64,000 nucleotides of DNA from Shinisaurus crocodilurus (GCA_021292165.1 CM037877.1:302750063-302814062); one strand, 5' to 3'. Shown: positions 9,560-21,279, counted from the first letter of the stretch. Numbers and translations: made by a program. Notes: generated from the sequence alone by a model not told the origin.

Positions 9560-10308
9560 AGTCCTGTGAAGAAAAGCAGACCCTTCTCCACCACACACGT
9601 GTAAACAAGTGTAATCCCAGCTGGAGGCTGGGAACCTCATGCAAATGTATATAGTTCCTCTGATGACTCTGGGCCTGTACATAGTTTCCTTTGATGGCCC
9701 TGTGCCAACTCAGTCTCCCAGGTATTCACATGCAAATGTTCCCCAAGCACTCTAGTCATGGTCAGGAGTTCACCCCTCTGACACCTAGGAGCCACCCCTC
9801 CCCTGCCTAGCCCAGATGAAGTTCATCCTGATTGGCCAAGGACAGCCGAGCTACTGAAAGGAGGGGGGGGGAATCGATACTGCCAGCAGTGGCTTCTGGG
9901 TTTGGTTGTTGTTGTCTGGACACAAAGGAGCACGGAGCAGGGCTTTTGCTGAGGCAGGCCCTAAGAAGACAAAGAGTAAGTGCCTGGGTGTTTATATAGT
10001 AAAGGAACTAGTTTTGTTGTTTGTTTTGTAGCTCTACTTGTGTCTACCAAAGTGTCTCCCCACCTTTTCCCCCTTCCCTCATTCCCCACCTTTTATTGTA
10101 ACCAGTTTACCTTAAACTGTCCTGGTTCTACCCCACACGGTGGTGTGTGTGGTTCCTCTGTGGTTCAGTGCTAAATCCAGTATATATGGACTAAGGGTAA
10201 AGCCCTGAGAGAATCAGTGTCAAGACGGCAGAGCTAAGGCTGGCAGTTTGGCACCTTTGATCTCTCGGCCTTGAGATAAAGGACCGATTGGCAGTCCTTC
10301 ACAAGTCC
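9560..10308 (+). mobile_element. Solo LTR of an endogenous retrovirus, copy 1
   Basis: The LTR is 9565-10303 (739 bp), with inverted ends TGTGAAG...CTTCACA. It is flanked by perfect 5-bp duplications AGTCC (9560-9564 and 10304-10308). No internal retroviral coding region is present, so this is the product of LTR-LTR recombination. It shares most of its length with the copies at 18845 and 50102. Confidence 0.9.
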
Positions 10309-11243
10309 TTTGAGGATGGTCTCTAAAGATCACTGTGTAAACAATCAATCGCCCTTACCTTCAATATATCCTACCGAACACAATGCAGAAGGATACCCCT
10401 GCTGAAAAAATGCATTTGATGCGTTTCTCTTTATCTCCCACCAAAATCTCATTTCCCTCACTCTCCATCTCTTACTTTCTTTTCCTCCATAGATTATGTA
10501 AGCCTGCTGGCAGGGCTCAGATCTTCTTTTGTGTTCTGGGTCTAACAAGCCCTTTGCTAAATACTGAGCACAGCATTTATATTGTTAAATTTCCCTTTTG
10601 TCTTGGTCTTACCTTTTCCTCTAGGGTTTCCTCGCTGTCTTTTTCTCTCGACTTGTTCGTCCGCCGTCTTACGCTTCTCCTTTACTCCGTCGTATTTTCT
10701 CTTTCTGTCTTGGGTTCTTATGCAGGAAAGGGAAACTTACTTTTCATCATCCTCCACAGAAACTCCCCCGCACAAAACAGGCCAACCGTTCACGGACAGA
10801 AAGTTGAAATGAAACCCCCGAGAGATGAGAACAGCTGCCAGAACTATCACTCCCACCCAGCTGCATGTAGCCGATTGCCAACTCCTCTCCATGACACACA
10901 CACAGAACTCACCCATTAGAACCCCCCCTCTCTTCTCACTAGGCCTTACTTCCTCTGTTTTCCCATAAATTGCACGCATATGGCAGCAATCCTATGCACG
11001 CTTACCCTGGAGTAAGCCAAATTCAATACAGTAGGGCTTCCTTGTGAGTAAACATGCATAGAGGGATGCTGTGTGTGTGCTCCCAGAGAGAAACTTCTTG
11101 GGGAAGGGAGCAGGGCCTAGTAGATTTGGGTGGCGAGTTAGCACAGGATTCCTCCTCAGTTCTTTGAAAGCAATACAGAACCTTGAGACAAGATTCAGAC
11201 ACTGTAGGGCACATTCCTTCCACGTGTAAGCAGCAAGCAAACA

Positions 11244-11252
<9 letters not shown>
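10309..11252. other. No gene recognised
   Basis: Pyrimidine-rich and repeat-poor. A diverged 'cagcaatcctatgcacgcttac' MITE fragment lies at about 10984-11070. Nothing else could be supported. Confidence 0.5.

Positions 11253-11283
<31 letters not shown>
11251..11283. repeat. (CA)n microsatellite
   Basis: CA dinucleotide run following a short CT run. Confidence 0.95.
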
Positions 11284-11287
<4 letters not shown>

Positions 11288-12104
11288 GCACCCCTCCCGT
11301 TCTCACAATCTGGAGAATCTACTCAGCACACAAAGGCACTGTATGTTTGAACAAAGGCAAGGATTCAGTGCATGGCTAGGTTTTGCAGAACACCGGCTGC
11401 AGTTGGCGGGTAAATACCTGCCAGAGTGCACATTCGGCGTGGTCGATCAGTCACATGACCACCTGGCCACTGCGCTGGCCCACATGTGGATTAGGCGCGT
11501 CAGAAGAAGCGGCCATATGCCAGCTCAGACTATCCATCTAGCCCAGAATCGTCTGGCAGCGGCTCTGCAGGGTCTCCGGTCCGCGTCAAGGGTTGGCATA
11601 GTTGGGCACATGCCGAGGGCCCACACTCCCCAGCAGGGGCCCACTGACAACAGCCCCCTGGAGTTGCTCCTCTTCTTCGCCATTGCGGCCTGCTTGTTCG
11701 CCTGCCTCTCGCTCTGGCAACGGAGGTGGTGAGGAGGAGGGGCAGGAGATGCCAGCCAGGCAAGCAAGTGGCAGCAATGATGAGAAAAAGAGGAGGAGGA
11801 ACAAGAGCAGCTGGTGACAGACAATGGCGGTGAGAAGGTAGACTTACTGAGGCAGGGGCAGGCCTGTAGCTAGGCCCTAAATTTTCTCTGCCCCCTCCCC
11901 ATATATTTTTTTTACAAAAAAATAATTAAAAAGCAGCTTACCACCTTGTCTTTAAAAGGCCTACAAACCGGATGAACTGCCCCGCCATCCCCCCTCCCAA
12001 CTTTTAGGCAGACTAAGGGCCAGCGGAGGGGGCCCCACTGCAGTTGTCTTGCCCAGGGGCCCTCAAAAGCCTGCGGCTGGCACCACAGCACAGAGGGGGC
12101 CTCC
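11284..12104. other. No confident gene; SINE-like fragment inside
   Basis: An open frame at 11343-11732 ends in a hydrophobic stretch, but bases from about 11530 match the antisense of a tRNA-like repeat, so I do not call it a gene. The rest is anonymous. Confidence 0.45.
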
Positions 12105-12222
12105 CCGTCACCCGCTACCTGATTTGTTTAACGGGAGATGCAGGGGGGGGGGGAATTGAACCTGGGACCTTGTGCATGCAAAGCAAGGGCTCTGCCAATG
12201 ACTTGCGGTCCTTCGCCCCAAA
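12105..12222 (-). repeat. tRNA-like SINE fragment
   Basis: In antisense it shows 'ggcagagcccttgctttgca' followed by a B-box-like GGTTCAATTCC, the pattern of a common reptile SINE with tRNA-related head. Confidence 0.6.
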
Positions 12223-12390
12223 CCCACCTTTTGAATACATGGCGTTTGGTGGTATGCACAGACTCCCTTGGCTTCTCCCACCCAACCACCCTGTTCTCTC
12301 CCCACTGTCAAACTGTGTAAAGCACACTGTTTGTTTGCTCCTCTGTTTGTCGCTTGTGCCGCCGCCCCTGTGACAGGCCATGTCCGCTAG

Positions 12391-12497
12391 CCTTCCCCCC
12401 AAGCTGGGGCCCTCCAGGTGACCAGCAGTTGTGCTAGCATGGGAAGATGGGAGTTGTAGTCCACGACATTTGGAGGGCCCCAGCTTGGGGAAGGCTG
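12391..12497. mobile_element. Palindromic hAT-like MITE
   Basis: Inverted ends 'ccttccccccaagctggggcc' and its complement near 12478-12495. Confidence 0.75.
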
Positions 12498-12674
12498 AGG
12501 CATGCTGGCAACACTGCCTCTAGTCTCCACCCAAAAGCCCGTCATTGTGATTCTGTCACATTCTCGCGTGACCCAGAAGTGGGACCCAGCGCTGGCCTGG
12601 CCCCACAGAAGAAGGGGAGTGACTGTGAAGACTGGAGCAGGCGCGACTTCCAACAGGTCCCAATAAGTCCACCT

Positions 12675-12775
12675 TCCCCAACCTGTTTCCCTCCAGCTGA
12701 CTTGCAATACAACTCCCATCATGCCCAGCCGGCATGATGTATCTACGGGACACGAGGTTGGGAAAGGAACAAAGC
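12675..12775. mobile_element. Palindromic hAT-like MITE, diverged
   Basis: 'ccttccccaacct' and 'aggttgggaaagg' ends around 'acaactcccatcatgccc'. Confidence 0.65.
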
Positions 12776-15577
12776 ACAAAGACTGCGGGGGGGGGGGCAA
12801 AACCAGGGGGTACTGTAAGCCACACCCACTCTGCCAAGCCACACCCACCATGCCTGCTCTTGGCTATTCCTGGCCCAAAGCTCCTCCTTCCTGCTCCACC
12901 TCAGCTCCGCCTACAGAAGTCCTTCCTATCAGCCACGGTAGCTAAATGGAACATCTTTGTCCAGAGGCCATTTACCCGGGCTCTCTGTGAGGAAGGGCGG
13001 GATATAAATCAAATAGATCAGTAAGATGCAGGGGTCAAACAACAGAGGGAACACGGGTTGCCCTCATGCCCCCGCTGGTAAGCTTCCCCAGGGGCATTTG
13101 GCACAGCACTGTTGGATGCTGAGTGTTGGCCTCGGTGGAGACAAAGTGACTTGCCCAAGACTGAAGATGGAGAGAATCATGTCACCCAATACAAAGCTGC
13201 CTCAGTCTCTAGCTCTGCTCTCTGATTTTAATCTTAATCTGGATAACGATACCTGGGGAACTCCTCAGTGAAAGTCACAACAGCCTACACACATACTTTG
13301 AGTCTGTGCCCTCATTCCCAATTGATTCCAGCCTGAGACCAGATCTGGCTGCTCCTGACACGGTGTTGAAACCCCAGCAGCAGACACAGGTTGGGAACAC
13401 TGAGCGGCCTGCCGGAGCTGACATCACCCAAAGAGAACCTTCAGCAGAAGATGGCGCTTAAAGCAGGGCAGAAACACGCATATATTCAGACAGAAAAATC
13501 TGGATCCTGTGGGCAGCTGGTCGGCCTCTGTGTGAACAAAATGCTGGACTATATGGACCCTTGGTCTGATCCAGCAGGGCTCTTCTTATGCTCTTATGTT
13601 CTTAATGGAGAATCTACTGGAGGCGATGGAACAAGCAGCAGAGAGAGGGCTTTTGTACACAAGGCATTTATCATGCACTTACGGTTGTTTATGGGTTCTT
13701 TAGACGATGACGTGACTCTCCAGTTTTGCTTCTGTATCTAAACAGCACTTTCAGTGAGTTAGTTGGGGGGCGGAGTTAGAGCAGGGGAAATGTGGCATTT
13801 AACTGTGAAAGCGAAAGAAAGCGCAAATTCTTCTTGCGTATTCGCACCATTCTGCTATAGCACAGTGCCACCTAGAGGTTATATGGTGGGAAAGCAGGGA
13901 AGGAGATGCTCCTCGGGATCTCAATTCCTGCGACAAAACTGGAAGTAGATACAGTGGATTCACAGCCAATTTTTGTACAGGCTAAGCTGCATGATCTTTG
14001 GAATCGTGCAAGGAAGGGGCCATCTGAAACTAAGGGGGCTTGCCTTGCTGAAACACTCGGAGAGAGATAACATAACATCCAGCAATTGACTGAACAATGG
14101 CTACTAGATGCAGGTTCGCTCGACCCCTCCAATTTGGGTGCAGCTCCTGAACAAGCCCACACGGTGGCACTCTCCCTCTCCACCTCACCCCACCCCACCC
14201 CATTTTCTTATTTCATTGTTCATATATATGGCGGTCACTTCTCAAGTTGATGCTGATTCCATATTTTGCCATCTTCTTCATGGTGGTTGTAATGAAGGGT
14301 CCCTAGCATATACATTTACACTTCTCTGCGCAAACATACTGCTATTAACACTACATTGGTGCTACTGGGTCTTCAGGTACACTTGGCACCCATCAAGGTA
14401 TCATGTCCCGCCAATCGGAGCCTGGCCTAGAAGGGGCATCCTCGGAGAAGGAGGCTGAGTGGCCAGGGCCTTGCAGTCTCGGTGCTGGAAGTTGCTGGGG
14501 CAGCACTATTTGGGACCGTTTCTTTGTGACTAGAGTCCAGCTGGACAGCTCCCCGGCTTTCTTAGCAACCTTACCCTGGAACGTGCTGTTTGCCCTACTG
14601 GACAGCTCTCCGGATGCCCTGTTCCTGCCAGCAGCTTCAAACGATGCCTTAACAGAAATAGTCCTATATGGGTCAAGGATAGGGCAGTCCAAGTTAGCTG
14701 GGGAGCTGTCCAGCATGGCAAACAGGGAGAGAGATGTTTCAGCAATGGCTAGGCTCCAACTGAGCCACTTTCTAGCTGCTGCTGCTGCCGCCCCACCCCT
14801 TGTCATTAGGGCCCTGATTCAGAGCATGCATCCTCCTCATAAGGGATATTTGACATGCTCAGGGATATTTGACATGCTGCCCAGACAAATGTTGTGCCTC
14901 CGACTCAGGGCCTCCATCTGGTCACGCTGCAGTCTTTGCTCTTGGGGGTGATCCTGGTGGGTCTGGAGTGATGGGACGAGACCAGTCAGGGCAGTTTGGT
15001 TCTTCCAACACCAGTTCTTCTTCTTTGGTTGGTTCTTCTTTGGTTCCTCCAACACGTGGTCTCCTTAAGTGGGGCATCACCCCGGGTTGTGGTCTCAGGA
15101 GGGCTATTGGCATCCTTGGATTCCCCTTGACCCCCACAAACACTAGGGCCAGCAATAGGATCCTTCTCCTCCCCTAGGGTGGTTCTACCAGGAAGGTGGT
15201 AGGACATTAAACCCGCCATGTCAGCAAACTGCAGCTCCAGAACTGGCACTGGGAACAAGACAGAATCTTGCCCGCTCTTTCCTATTGCATTTGCCCTAAC
15301 GGTAAAATAATTTGCGCTGTTAGTGTTGATAAGCGGATTAAACGGCTCCGAGACTCAAGTGGTGCACCGTAAAATTGGATTACACACCAAGCCAGTCTCC
15401 TGCCTACTTAATCAGGAAACAACTTTACCCGGTTGTTGAGTCAGAGAACTCAACCTGTAGAGCACGGTTTCTGGCCTTAGAGTCAACTATGCCAAGTCAG
15501 AAATTCTGAATATAACAAGTCAGAGGCAGCTACAACAGTAATACGGATTTCAATGGATGATTCAATCCTTGGGTTAC
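12776..15577. other. No gene recognised
   Basis: Holds a repeat fragment at about 13540-13605 ('atgctggactatatggaccc', seen again at 48160). The stretch 14400-15260 has long open frames on both strands with repetitive 'ggacagctcccc' phrases, but no family resemblance I can name. It may be an old retroelement. Confidence 0.4.
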
Positions 15578-16181
15578 TTAGGCTGCAGGGCCGGCGCTAC
15601 CGCTAGGCCAACTAGGCGGTTGCCTAGGGCGCGCAGCTGAAGAGGGCGCGGAAACGCTGCGCTCCTCTTCGCTGCCGCTGCGCCGCCCCCGCCAGGCCTC
15701 CGCCGCCGCTGCGCCGCCCCCGCCAGGCCTCCGCCTCCCCACCCTCCTGCCTGCTGCCGCCGCCGCGCCTCCCCCGCCTGCCCGCTCGCATCGCCGCTCT
15801 GCGCTTCCCCCGCCCGCCGCCCGCTCGCCCGCTGCTGCGCTCCCACCGCCATCGCCCCCCCGTCACCCCCCCAACCCCCGTCACCTACCTTCGTCGCGTC
15901 GTTTTGGCGGGAGGAACCAGGGCAGAAGGGCTTAAACAGCCCTGTTGCCATGGTTTCCCCCCCGGCAAAAGCAGCGTGGGGGTCCCGTCGCGTCGCTTCA
16001 GGAGGAGGAGGAGGAGGCAGCAGCAGCAGCCGCAGCCGCCGCCGCAGCCAGGGCAGGGGGGGAAGGTAGGTTGGTGGTGGCGGCGCAGTTTTTTTTTTTT
16101 CTTCTGCTTTGGAGAGGGGGGGGCGCTAAATATTTTTTCGCCTGGGGCGCCAAACTGCCCTGCACCGGTCCTGTTAGGCTG
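15578..16181 (+). mobile_element. CAGGGCCGG hAT element, copy 1
   Basis: The element 15586-16173 (588 bp) starts CAGGGCCGGCGC and ends GCACCGGTCCTG, imperfect inverted ends. It is flanked by perfect 8-bp duplications TTAGGCTG (15578-15585, 16174-16181), as made by hAT transposases. The interior is strongly CpG-rich with GCC/CGC low-complexity sequence and codes for nothing recognisable, so it is non-autonomous. Confidence 0.92.
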
Positions 16182-16275
16182 CAATCCCATACACATTCAC
16201 CTGGAAGAAAGTCCTATTGAACTCAGTGGGGCTTGCTTCTGGGTAGAAACGGGTAAGATTGCACTCTTAGGTACT
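16182..16275. mobile_element. MITE fragment ('gcaatcccatacacattcacc' family)
   Basis: Matches the short element with inverted 'gcaatcctatgca' ends found at 32538, 34250, 47180 and 47275. Confidence 0.6.
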
Positions 16276-16394
16276 TACCGTACATTACAGCCAAAGAATT
16301 CATTATTTTGCTCCTGATCGAGTCCATTAAGATAGGTTTAACAGCCTGGTCGAAATGTCATCTATTCTAAGTGTGGCCACTAAAACACTTTTGA

Positions 16395-16503
16395 TTTAGG
16401 GTACAATCGTATGCATGTTTAGACAGAAAAAAGTCCTACAACTCCTAGCATGGGAGTTGTAGGACTTTTTTCTGTCTAAACATGCATACGATTCCACCCT
16501 AAA
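16395..16503. mobile_element. Near-perfect palindromic MITE
   Basis: A 109-bp inverted repeat: TTTAGGGT.CAATCGTATGCATG at the left is mirrored at the right, with only a few mismatches and a short centre around 'ctcctagcatggga'. Confidence 0.85.
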
Positions 16504-16609
16504 CTGATGGTTTTCTTATATAATTTGGAGTCGGCTGACCAAGAATATCTTGGAAAGCTTTACCTCAGAAAGTGGACGAGGGCAGGGAGGGGTGTTGGCC
16601 TGCCTCCTG

Positions 16610-16790
16610 TCCTATATTATTATTATTATTATTTACATTTATTAATCGCCCATCTGGCCGGCTGGATCCAGAGTCCTATTAATCGCCCATCAGTCCTATT
16701 AACAACTGAGTAATAGTTTGTTGTTAGCCATCCTGAGAACCCTTCAGGGTTGAAGGGTGGGCTATAAATATATTAAATACAAGAAATAAC
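16610..16790 (+). repeat. LINE 3' tail with (TTA)n
   Basis: A TTA run at about 16615-16633, then '..catcctgagaacccttcagggttgaagggtgggctataaa', a CR1/L2-like 3' tail. Confidence 0.55.
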
Positions 16791-17227
16791 TAAAAATAAA
16801 CACATTGCCCACTTTGGATGTGATCCTACAGCTGGCATTTGGTCAGCTGAGAGGCTGTAGGAAGCAGTGTAAGTGACACTCCCCTGACGGAGAGTTGGCC
16901 CACCCGCGGCATGGCAGCCACTTACCCCGCTGGAAGCCCTCTCAGTAACCTTGTGGAAAGCTTTGTTCTGAGACCATCCCACTAGCGGTTGGGGCCAAAG
17001 CACACAGTTCCAGAGGTGTGTCAAGGAGGTGTCAAGAGTGGCCGAGGAGCCACAGGGTGCTAAGCCCCCTCATTCCCTCAGCATGCCCCTGAAAAAGGGC
17101 CCGGCCCTACACCAGCCCCAGTAATTTCCCTCCCACTGGAGTCAGTGCAAGTGGGAACTGGGAAAATCTGCCCCGCCCCTCCTGCCCTGGCTGCGGTGAG
17201 CTGGAAAATTAACACAACACGCATCTT

Positions 17228-18168
17228 TCCTCCAGCCTCGTGCCCTTCAGTTGTGCTGGCTTACAACTCTCATCATCCCATGGCCAGGGCTGTGGAGTCG
17301 GTAGATAAATGTTCCGACTCCGACTCCGACTCCTCAGTTTTTTGTACTTCCGACTCCGACTCCCACTCCTCTGTATTAATATGCTAATTAATTAATTAAT
17401 ATGCGAGGTAGTTGGGCAGAAGCTGCTGCCTTCTCCTTTTTGTGTGCTGATCTGCTGCTGAAGATAGGGCAGTGGGAGGATCCAGGAGGGGCATTTATTA
17501 TAAAACATGATTTCCCTAGTAGAATCCCATAGTCATGTTTAAAGTTTAAGCTAACAATCGGAGTTTACAAGTTTTTATAGCCTTAGCTGAATGACAGCAG
17601 TTTTTCCAATGGTTTACAGCTTCAGTCTTGAACTACCTATTGACCCTCCATTCCCTTCACTTATACAAGTGTCTCTAGTCCTGCAGAAAACATATTTACT
17701 TAATCCCTTATCAGTGAGGGGCTAGGTTACCCATGGGCGCTGCATTCCCTGTAACAGCAGAACACAACACTATGGAAAGTATAAGTATTGCCGCTCCTAA
17801 TTGTGCGTTGCGTGCCATATAGTGAAGCACATGAAAAGCATGCTTCTTCAAGGTCACTTAACGTGTTCGTTTTGCGGTTACGTGAGGCACTGCATGCATT
17901 GGTCTTTATTCTTACAGTAGTCATTAATTATAACTTTTTGTGAATTGGGACATTTAAACTTGCTTTTTTAAAAAATTCCAATCTAAATTCAGTAGGAGTC
18001 GGAGTCGGTGCATTGTTTGCCGACTCCAACTCCAGGTACCCAAAATTTCCTCCGACTCCGACTCCTCGACTCCGACTCCACAGCCTTGCCCATGGCCATG
18101 CTGGCTGAGGATGATGGGAGTTGTAGTGCAACACATCTGGAGGGAGGGCACTGGGTTGAGGAAAGCTT
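17228..18168. mobile_element. Palindromic MITE split by a later hAT insertion
   Basis: The left arm (17228-17284) with 'gcttacaactctcatcatccc' and the right arm (18089-18168) with 'gatgatgggagttgtag' are the two halves of one palindromic element. They are separated by the element at 17285-18088. Confidence 0.8.
17277..18096. mobile_element. GACTCC-rich hAT element with perfect 8-bp target duplication
   Basis: The element 17285-18088 (804 bp) begins CAGGGCTGTGGAGTCGG and ends CCGACTCCACAGCCTTG. It is flanked by CCCATGGC on both sides (17277-17284, 18089-18096). Both subterminal regions carry many CCGACT units in opposite orientation. The middle has no recognisable coding sequence. Confidence 0.92.
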
Positions 18169-18629
18169 GGTGTTCATGGGAACCTGGTTCCCTCTCAGAA
18201 CATACATCAGTGCAGGTTCAAGAGATCAGCAACCACTTACCGGTAATGTTCGGTTCTACTTCTGGAAGGGCGTCATATAACTAGAAAGAGAAGTGATTGA
18301 AAACTGAATATTTTATGGGCACATTAATGCACAGGCAGTATATCCAAAGTTCACACCTCACGTACTTGGCCACACCTCAAGTACTGTACTTTATCTTTGA
18401 CAAACCGTGCTAAGCAAAATGCATGTTTTTGTTCATTGTATTGTTAATGTTGTGCTTTAATGTTGTTTGGCACTTTTAAAATAAAATACTTTTAAAAAAT
18501 AAAATCCCAATACAAATAAAGTTTTACAAAGACCACAAACTGAATACAAGGCAGAGATGAGGGTAAAACACCCCCTCCCAAATAATTTCCACATCTAAAA
18601 ATAACCTCTCTTGACAGCATCCTGGACAG

Positions 18630-18712
18630 AAATTAGATCTCCAGATGTTTTGAACTTAAGCTGCCAGCATTCCTGACCACTGGCTGTGCTGGTGGGGGCT
18701 TCTGGGAGTAGT
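18630..18712. mobile_element. MITE fragment followed by (GTA)n
   Basis: 'agatctccagatgttttgaactt' with a partial inverted arm; a GTA run follows at about 18708-18733. Confidence 0.6.
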
Positions 18713-18839
18713 AGTACTAGTAGTAGTAGTAGTTATTATTTACAGTATTTGTATACTGCTCCATATCAAGCAGATTCCAGAGTAGTGAACAATAAAAAGA
18801 CAAAAACAGATAAAGGAAACAAAAACAATATATTGAAAA

Positions 18840-19740
18840 CAAAGTGTAAAGAAAAAGCCTCAGTTTCCTGCACACACACCCCCACCCCCCCACCTCCACA
18901 CCTGTAAACGGGAAAGTCATGCAAATGTACATAGGTTATCTGATGGGGCCCCGACCCCACAGAGTCTCCGCTGTCCCTTTGATGCCCCTGTGCCTCAGAT
19001 ATGCATACGTAAATGTTCTAAAGCCCCCTGGTCATGAGCAAAGAACCACCCCCCTCCCCTGCCTGGCCAGATGAATTTCATCCCGATTGGCCAAAGACAG
19101 CTGGGCTACTGAAAAGAGATGGGGGGGGGGGAAGAATCTATATTGCCAGCTGTGGCTTCTGGTTTTGGTTGTTGATCATGGGCAACAAGCTGTGAGGAGG
19201 TCCAGGACTTCGGTCTGGCCTCAAGAGCCGGCCTCTGGATCCAGGCTCAGGTAGCTCCTGGCGAAACTCGCTGACTGAGGGCTTTTGCTGAGACAAGCCC
19301 TGAAGAGGACCACCCAGCCCGGACCTTAGGGTGGGTGTGGTGGTCTGCACGTGTGGTAGGGCTTGGCTGAGGCAGCCCTGAAGAAGACCGGGCCCCCCCA
19401 GGTAAAGAGTGAGTGCCTGGGAGATGTATAAGGAACCAGCTTTGTTATTTTGTAGCTCTACTGTGTATGTACCAAAGTGTCTTCCCACCTTTCTCCTTCC
19501 CTCATTTCCCACCTTTTGTTGTAATCTGTTTACCTTGAATAAACCTTCTTGGTTTCCCCCACACGGCGTTTGTGGTTTCTCTGTGGTTCAGCGCTAAATC
19601 CAGAGTATAGACAAGGGCAAGTCCCTGAGAGAGTCAAGTCAAGACTGCAGAGCTAAGGCTGGCAGTCTTGCACCTTGGATCTCTGGTCTAGAGTAAAGGG
19701 TTGGTTGGCAGAGTCCTCAGCCTGCTTTCTTCACACAAAG
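18840..19740 (+). mobile_element. Solo LTR of an endogenous retrovirus, copy 2
   Basis: The LTR is 18845-19735 (891 bp), beginning TGTAAAG and ending CTTCACA. It is flanked by perfect 5-bp duplications CAAAG (18840-18844, 19736-19740). An AATAAA is at about 19537, followed by a GT-rich stretch, as expected of the R/U5 border. Confidence 0.9.
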
Positions 19741-20540
19741 TAACATTACAATAGTGGTTGGACAGCAGAGAAGGCTTCCTGGAACAAGGAGGTCTTCAGC
19801 AGGCACCGAAAGTGGCACAATGTCGGAGCCTGCCTGACAGAAGTGGAGCTGCCACACTGAAGGCTGTTCTCCTGGTGGACTCCAATCGGGCCAAAGGTCC
19901 ATGAGGAACCACCAGGAGCATGCCATCTGATGACCTCAGCGTCCAGGCAGGTTGGTATGAGAGGAGGCACTCTCTCAGGTAACCTGGTCCCAAATTGTTT
20001 CAGGCTTTGTACACAAGTACCAGAACCTTAAATCTGACCCAGTAGCTAATAGGTAGCCGGTGCAGTTCTTTCAGCAAAGGAGTTGCATGCTGAAAAGGGG
20101 CAGCTCCCGACAACAGCCGAGCTGCTGCATTCTGCACTAGCTCCAGCTTTCGGAGCAGCCTTAAGGGCAGCCCCACATAGAGCTCATTGCAGTAATCCAG
20201 TCTTGAGGTTACTAGTGCCTGTATCACTGTGGCCAAGCTATCCCTGTCCAGGAGAGGCCATAGCTGGCGAACCAACTGAAGATGGTAAAAGGCACTCTGA
20301 GCCACCGCCAGTCACTTGGAACTCCAGCGACAATGATGGATCTAGGAGAACCCCCAGACTACGAACCTGATCTTTCAAAGGGAGTGCAACCCCATCCAGA
20401 ACAGGCAATGAGCCTACTTCCTGGACTCAGAAACCACTCACCCACAGGGCTTCTGTCTTGCCAGGATTTAGCCTCAGTTTACTGGCCCTCAACCAGCCCT
20501 CACTGATCCAGGACTTGCACAGCCTCTCCTGATTCAGTGG
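19741..20540 (-). mobile_element. LINE ORF2 3' portion (CR1/L2-like)
   Basis: On the minus strand about 100 codons (20305-20000) stay open and read as the end of a non-LTR reverse transcriptase, with 'SRLDYCNELYVGLP' and 'VQNAAARLL'. After a frame break, 'LLKTSLFQEAF'-type C-terminal sequence follows at 19745-19810. A 5' truncated, decayed copy. Confidence 0.85.
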
Positions 20541-20641
20541 TCACAGGGACGTAGAAGTCCAAAATATCTGGAGACCTACCTTCTGCCCACCCTTGGGCTA
20601 GAGTATGCCTCGGCTGGCCATGTGTAGAGTCCTACCTTACA

Positions 20642-21279
20642 ACAGACAGCAGGGCCGGCGCTACCACTAGGCAGACCCAGGCGGCTGCCTAGGGCGCGTG
20701 GCGGAAGAGGGTGCAGAGTTTCTGCGCCCCTTCCTCGCCTCCGCCGCGCTCCTGCCCTGCCTGCCGCCTCCGCCGCGCCTCCCCGCCCGCTTGCCGGCCG
20801 CCGCCGCTGCACCTCCCCCCCCCCGCGCGCCTGCCGCGCGCCTGCCCGCCAACCACCTACCTACCTTCCCGTCGTAAAGCGCGGGGGTCCCATCGCGTCG
20901 GAGGAGGAGGAGGCGGCAGCAGCAACCAGCAGCCAGCAGCGGGGGCGGGAGGAAGGTACAGTATTTTTCCATGTATAAGACTATACTTTTTCCTAAAATT
21001 GTTAGACTAAAAATTGAGGGTCGTCTTATACACAGAAGTAAGCCGAGGAGAGAACCGCACGGTTGCGAAACTGCCCAGTGGGGGGCGTCTTATACATGGG
21101 GGCATCTTATAGACGGAAAAATACGGTAGGTGGTGGTGGCGGTGGCGGCGGCGGCGCGGGGGGGTGGGTTGCAGAGCAGGGCTGCTTTGCTCCGGAGCCC
21201 CCCCCCACGGCACGAGGGGGGCGCTAAATATAATTTGGCCTAGGGCGCCAAACAGCCCTGCACCGTTCCTGACAGACAG
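20642..21279 (+). mobile_element. CAGGGCCGG hAT element, copy 2, with nested element
   Basis: The element 20650-21271 starts CAGGGCCGGCGC and ends GCACCGTTCCTG. It is flanked by perfect 8-bp duplications ACAGACAG (20642-20649, 21272-21279). It carries a nested TA-flanked element. Confidence 0.92.
20957..21128. mobile_element. Nested MITE with TA target duplication
   Basis: Inverted ends ACAGTATTTTTCC and GGAAAAATACGGT, with TA on each side. Internal 'gtataagac' and 'gtcttata' phrases are also inverted. This looks like a Tc1/mariner-type non-autonomous element. Confidence 0.75.

Noticed and set aside
11343..11732. A 129-codon open frame with a C-terminal hydrophobic stretch resembling a tail-anchored protein
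   Set aside because: Bases from about 11530 match the antisense of a tRNA-like SINE, there is no family resemblance and no splice context; chance open frame in GC-rich DNA.
14393..15260. Overlapping frames with Ser/Pro-rich text, considered as a gag-like remnant
   Set aside because: No zinc knuckle, protease or other retroelement motif could be found.
15574..16220. Long Arg/Gly/Ala-rich open frames on both strands
   Set aside because: They are the CpG-rich interior of a hAT element present in three copies.
17285..18088. CCGACT arrays considered as a CRISPR-like or satellite array
   Set aside because: The arrays are subterminal inverted repeats of a hAT element with an 8-bp target duplication; no regular spacers.
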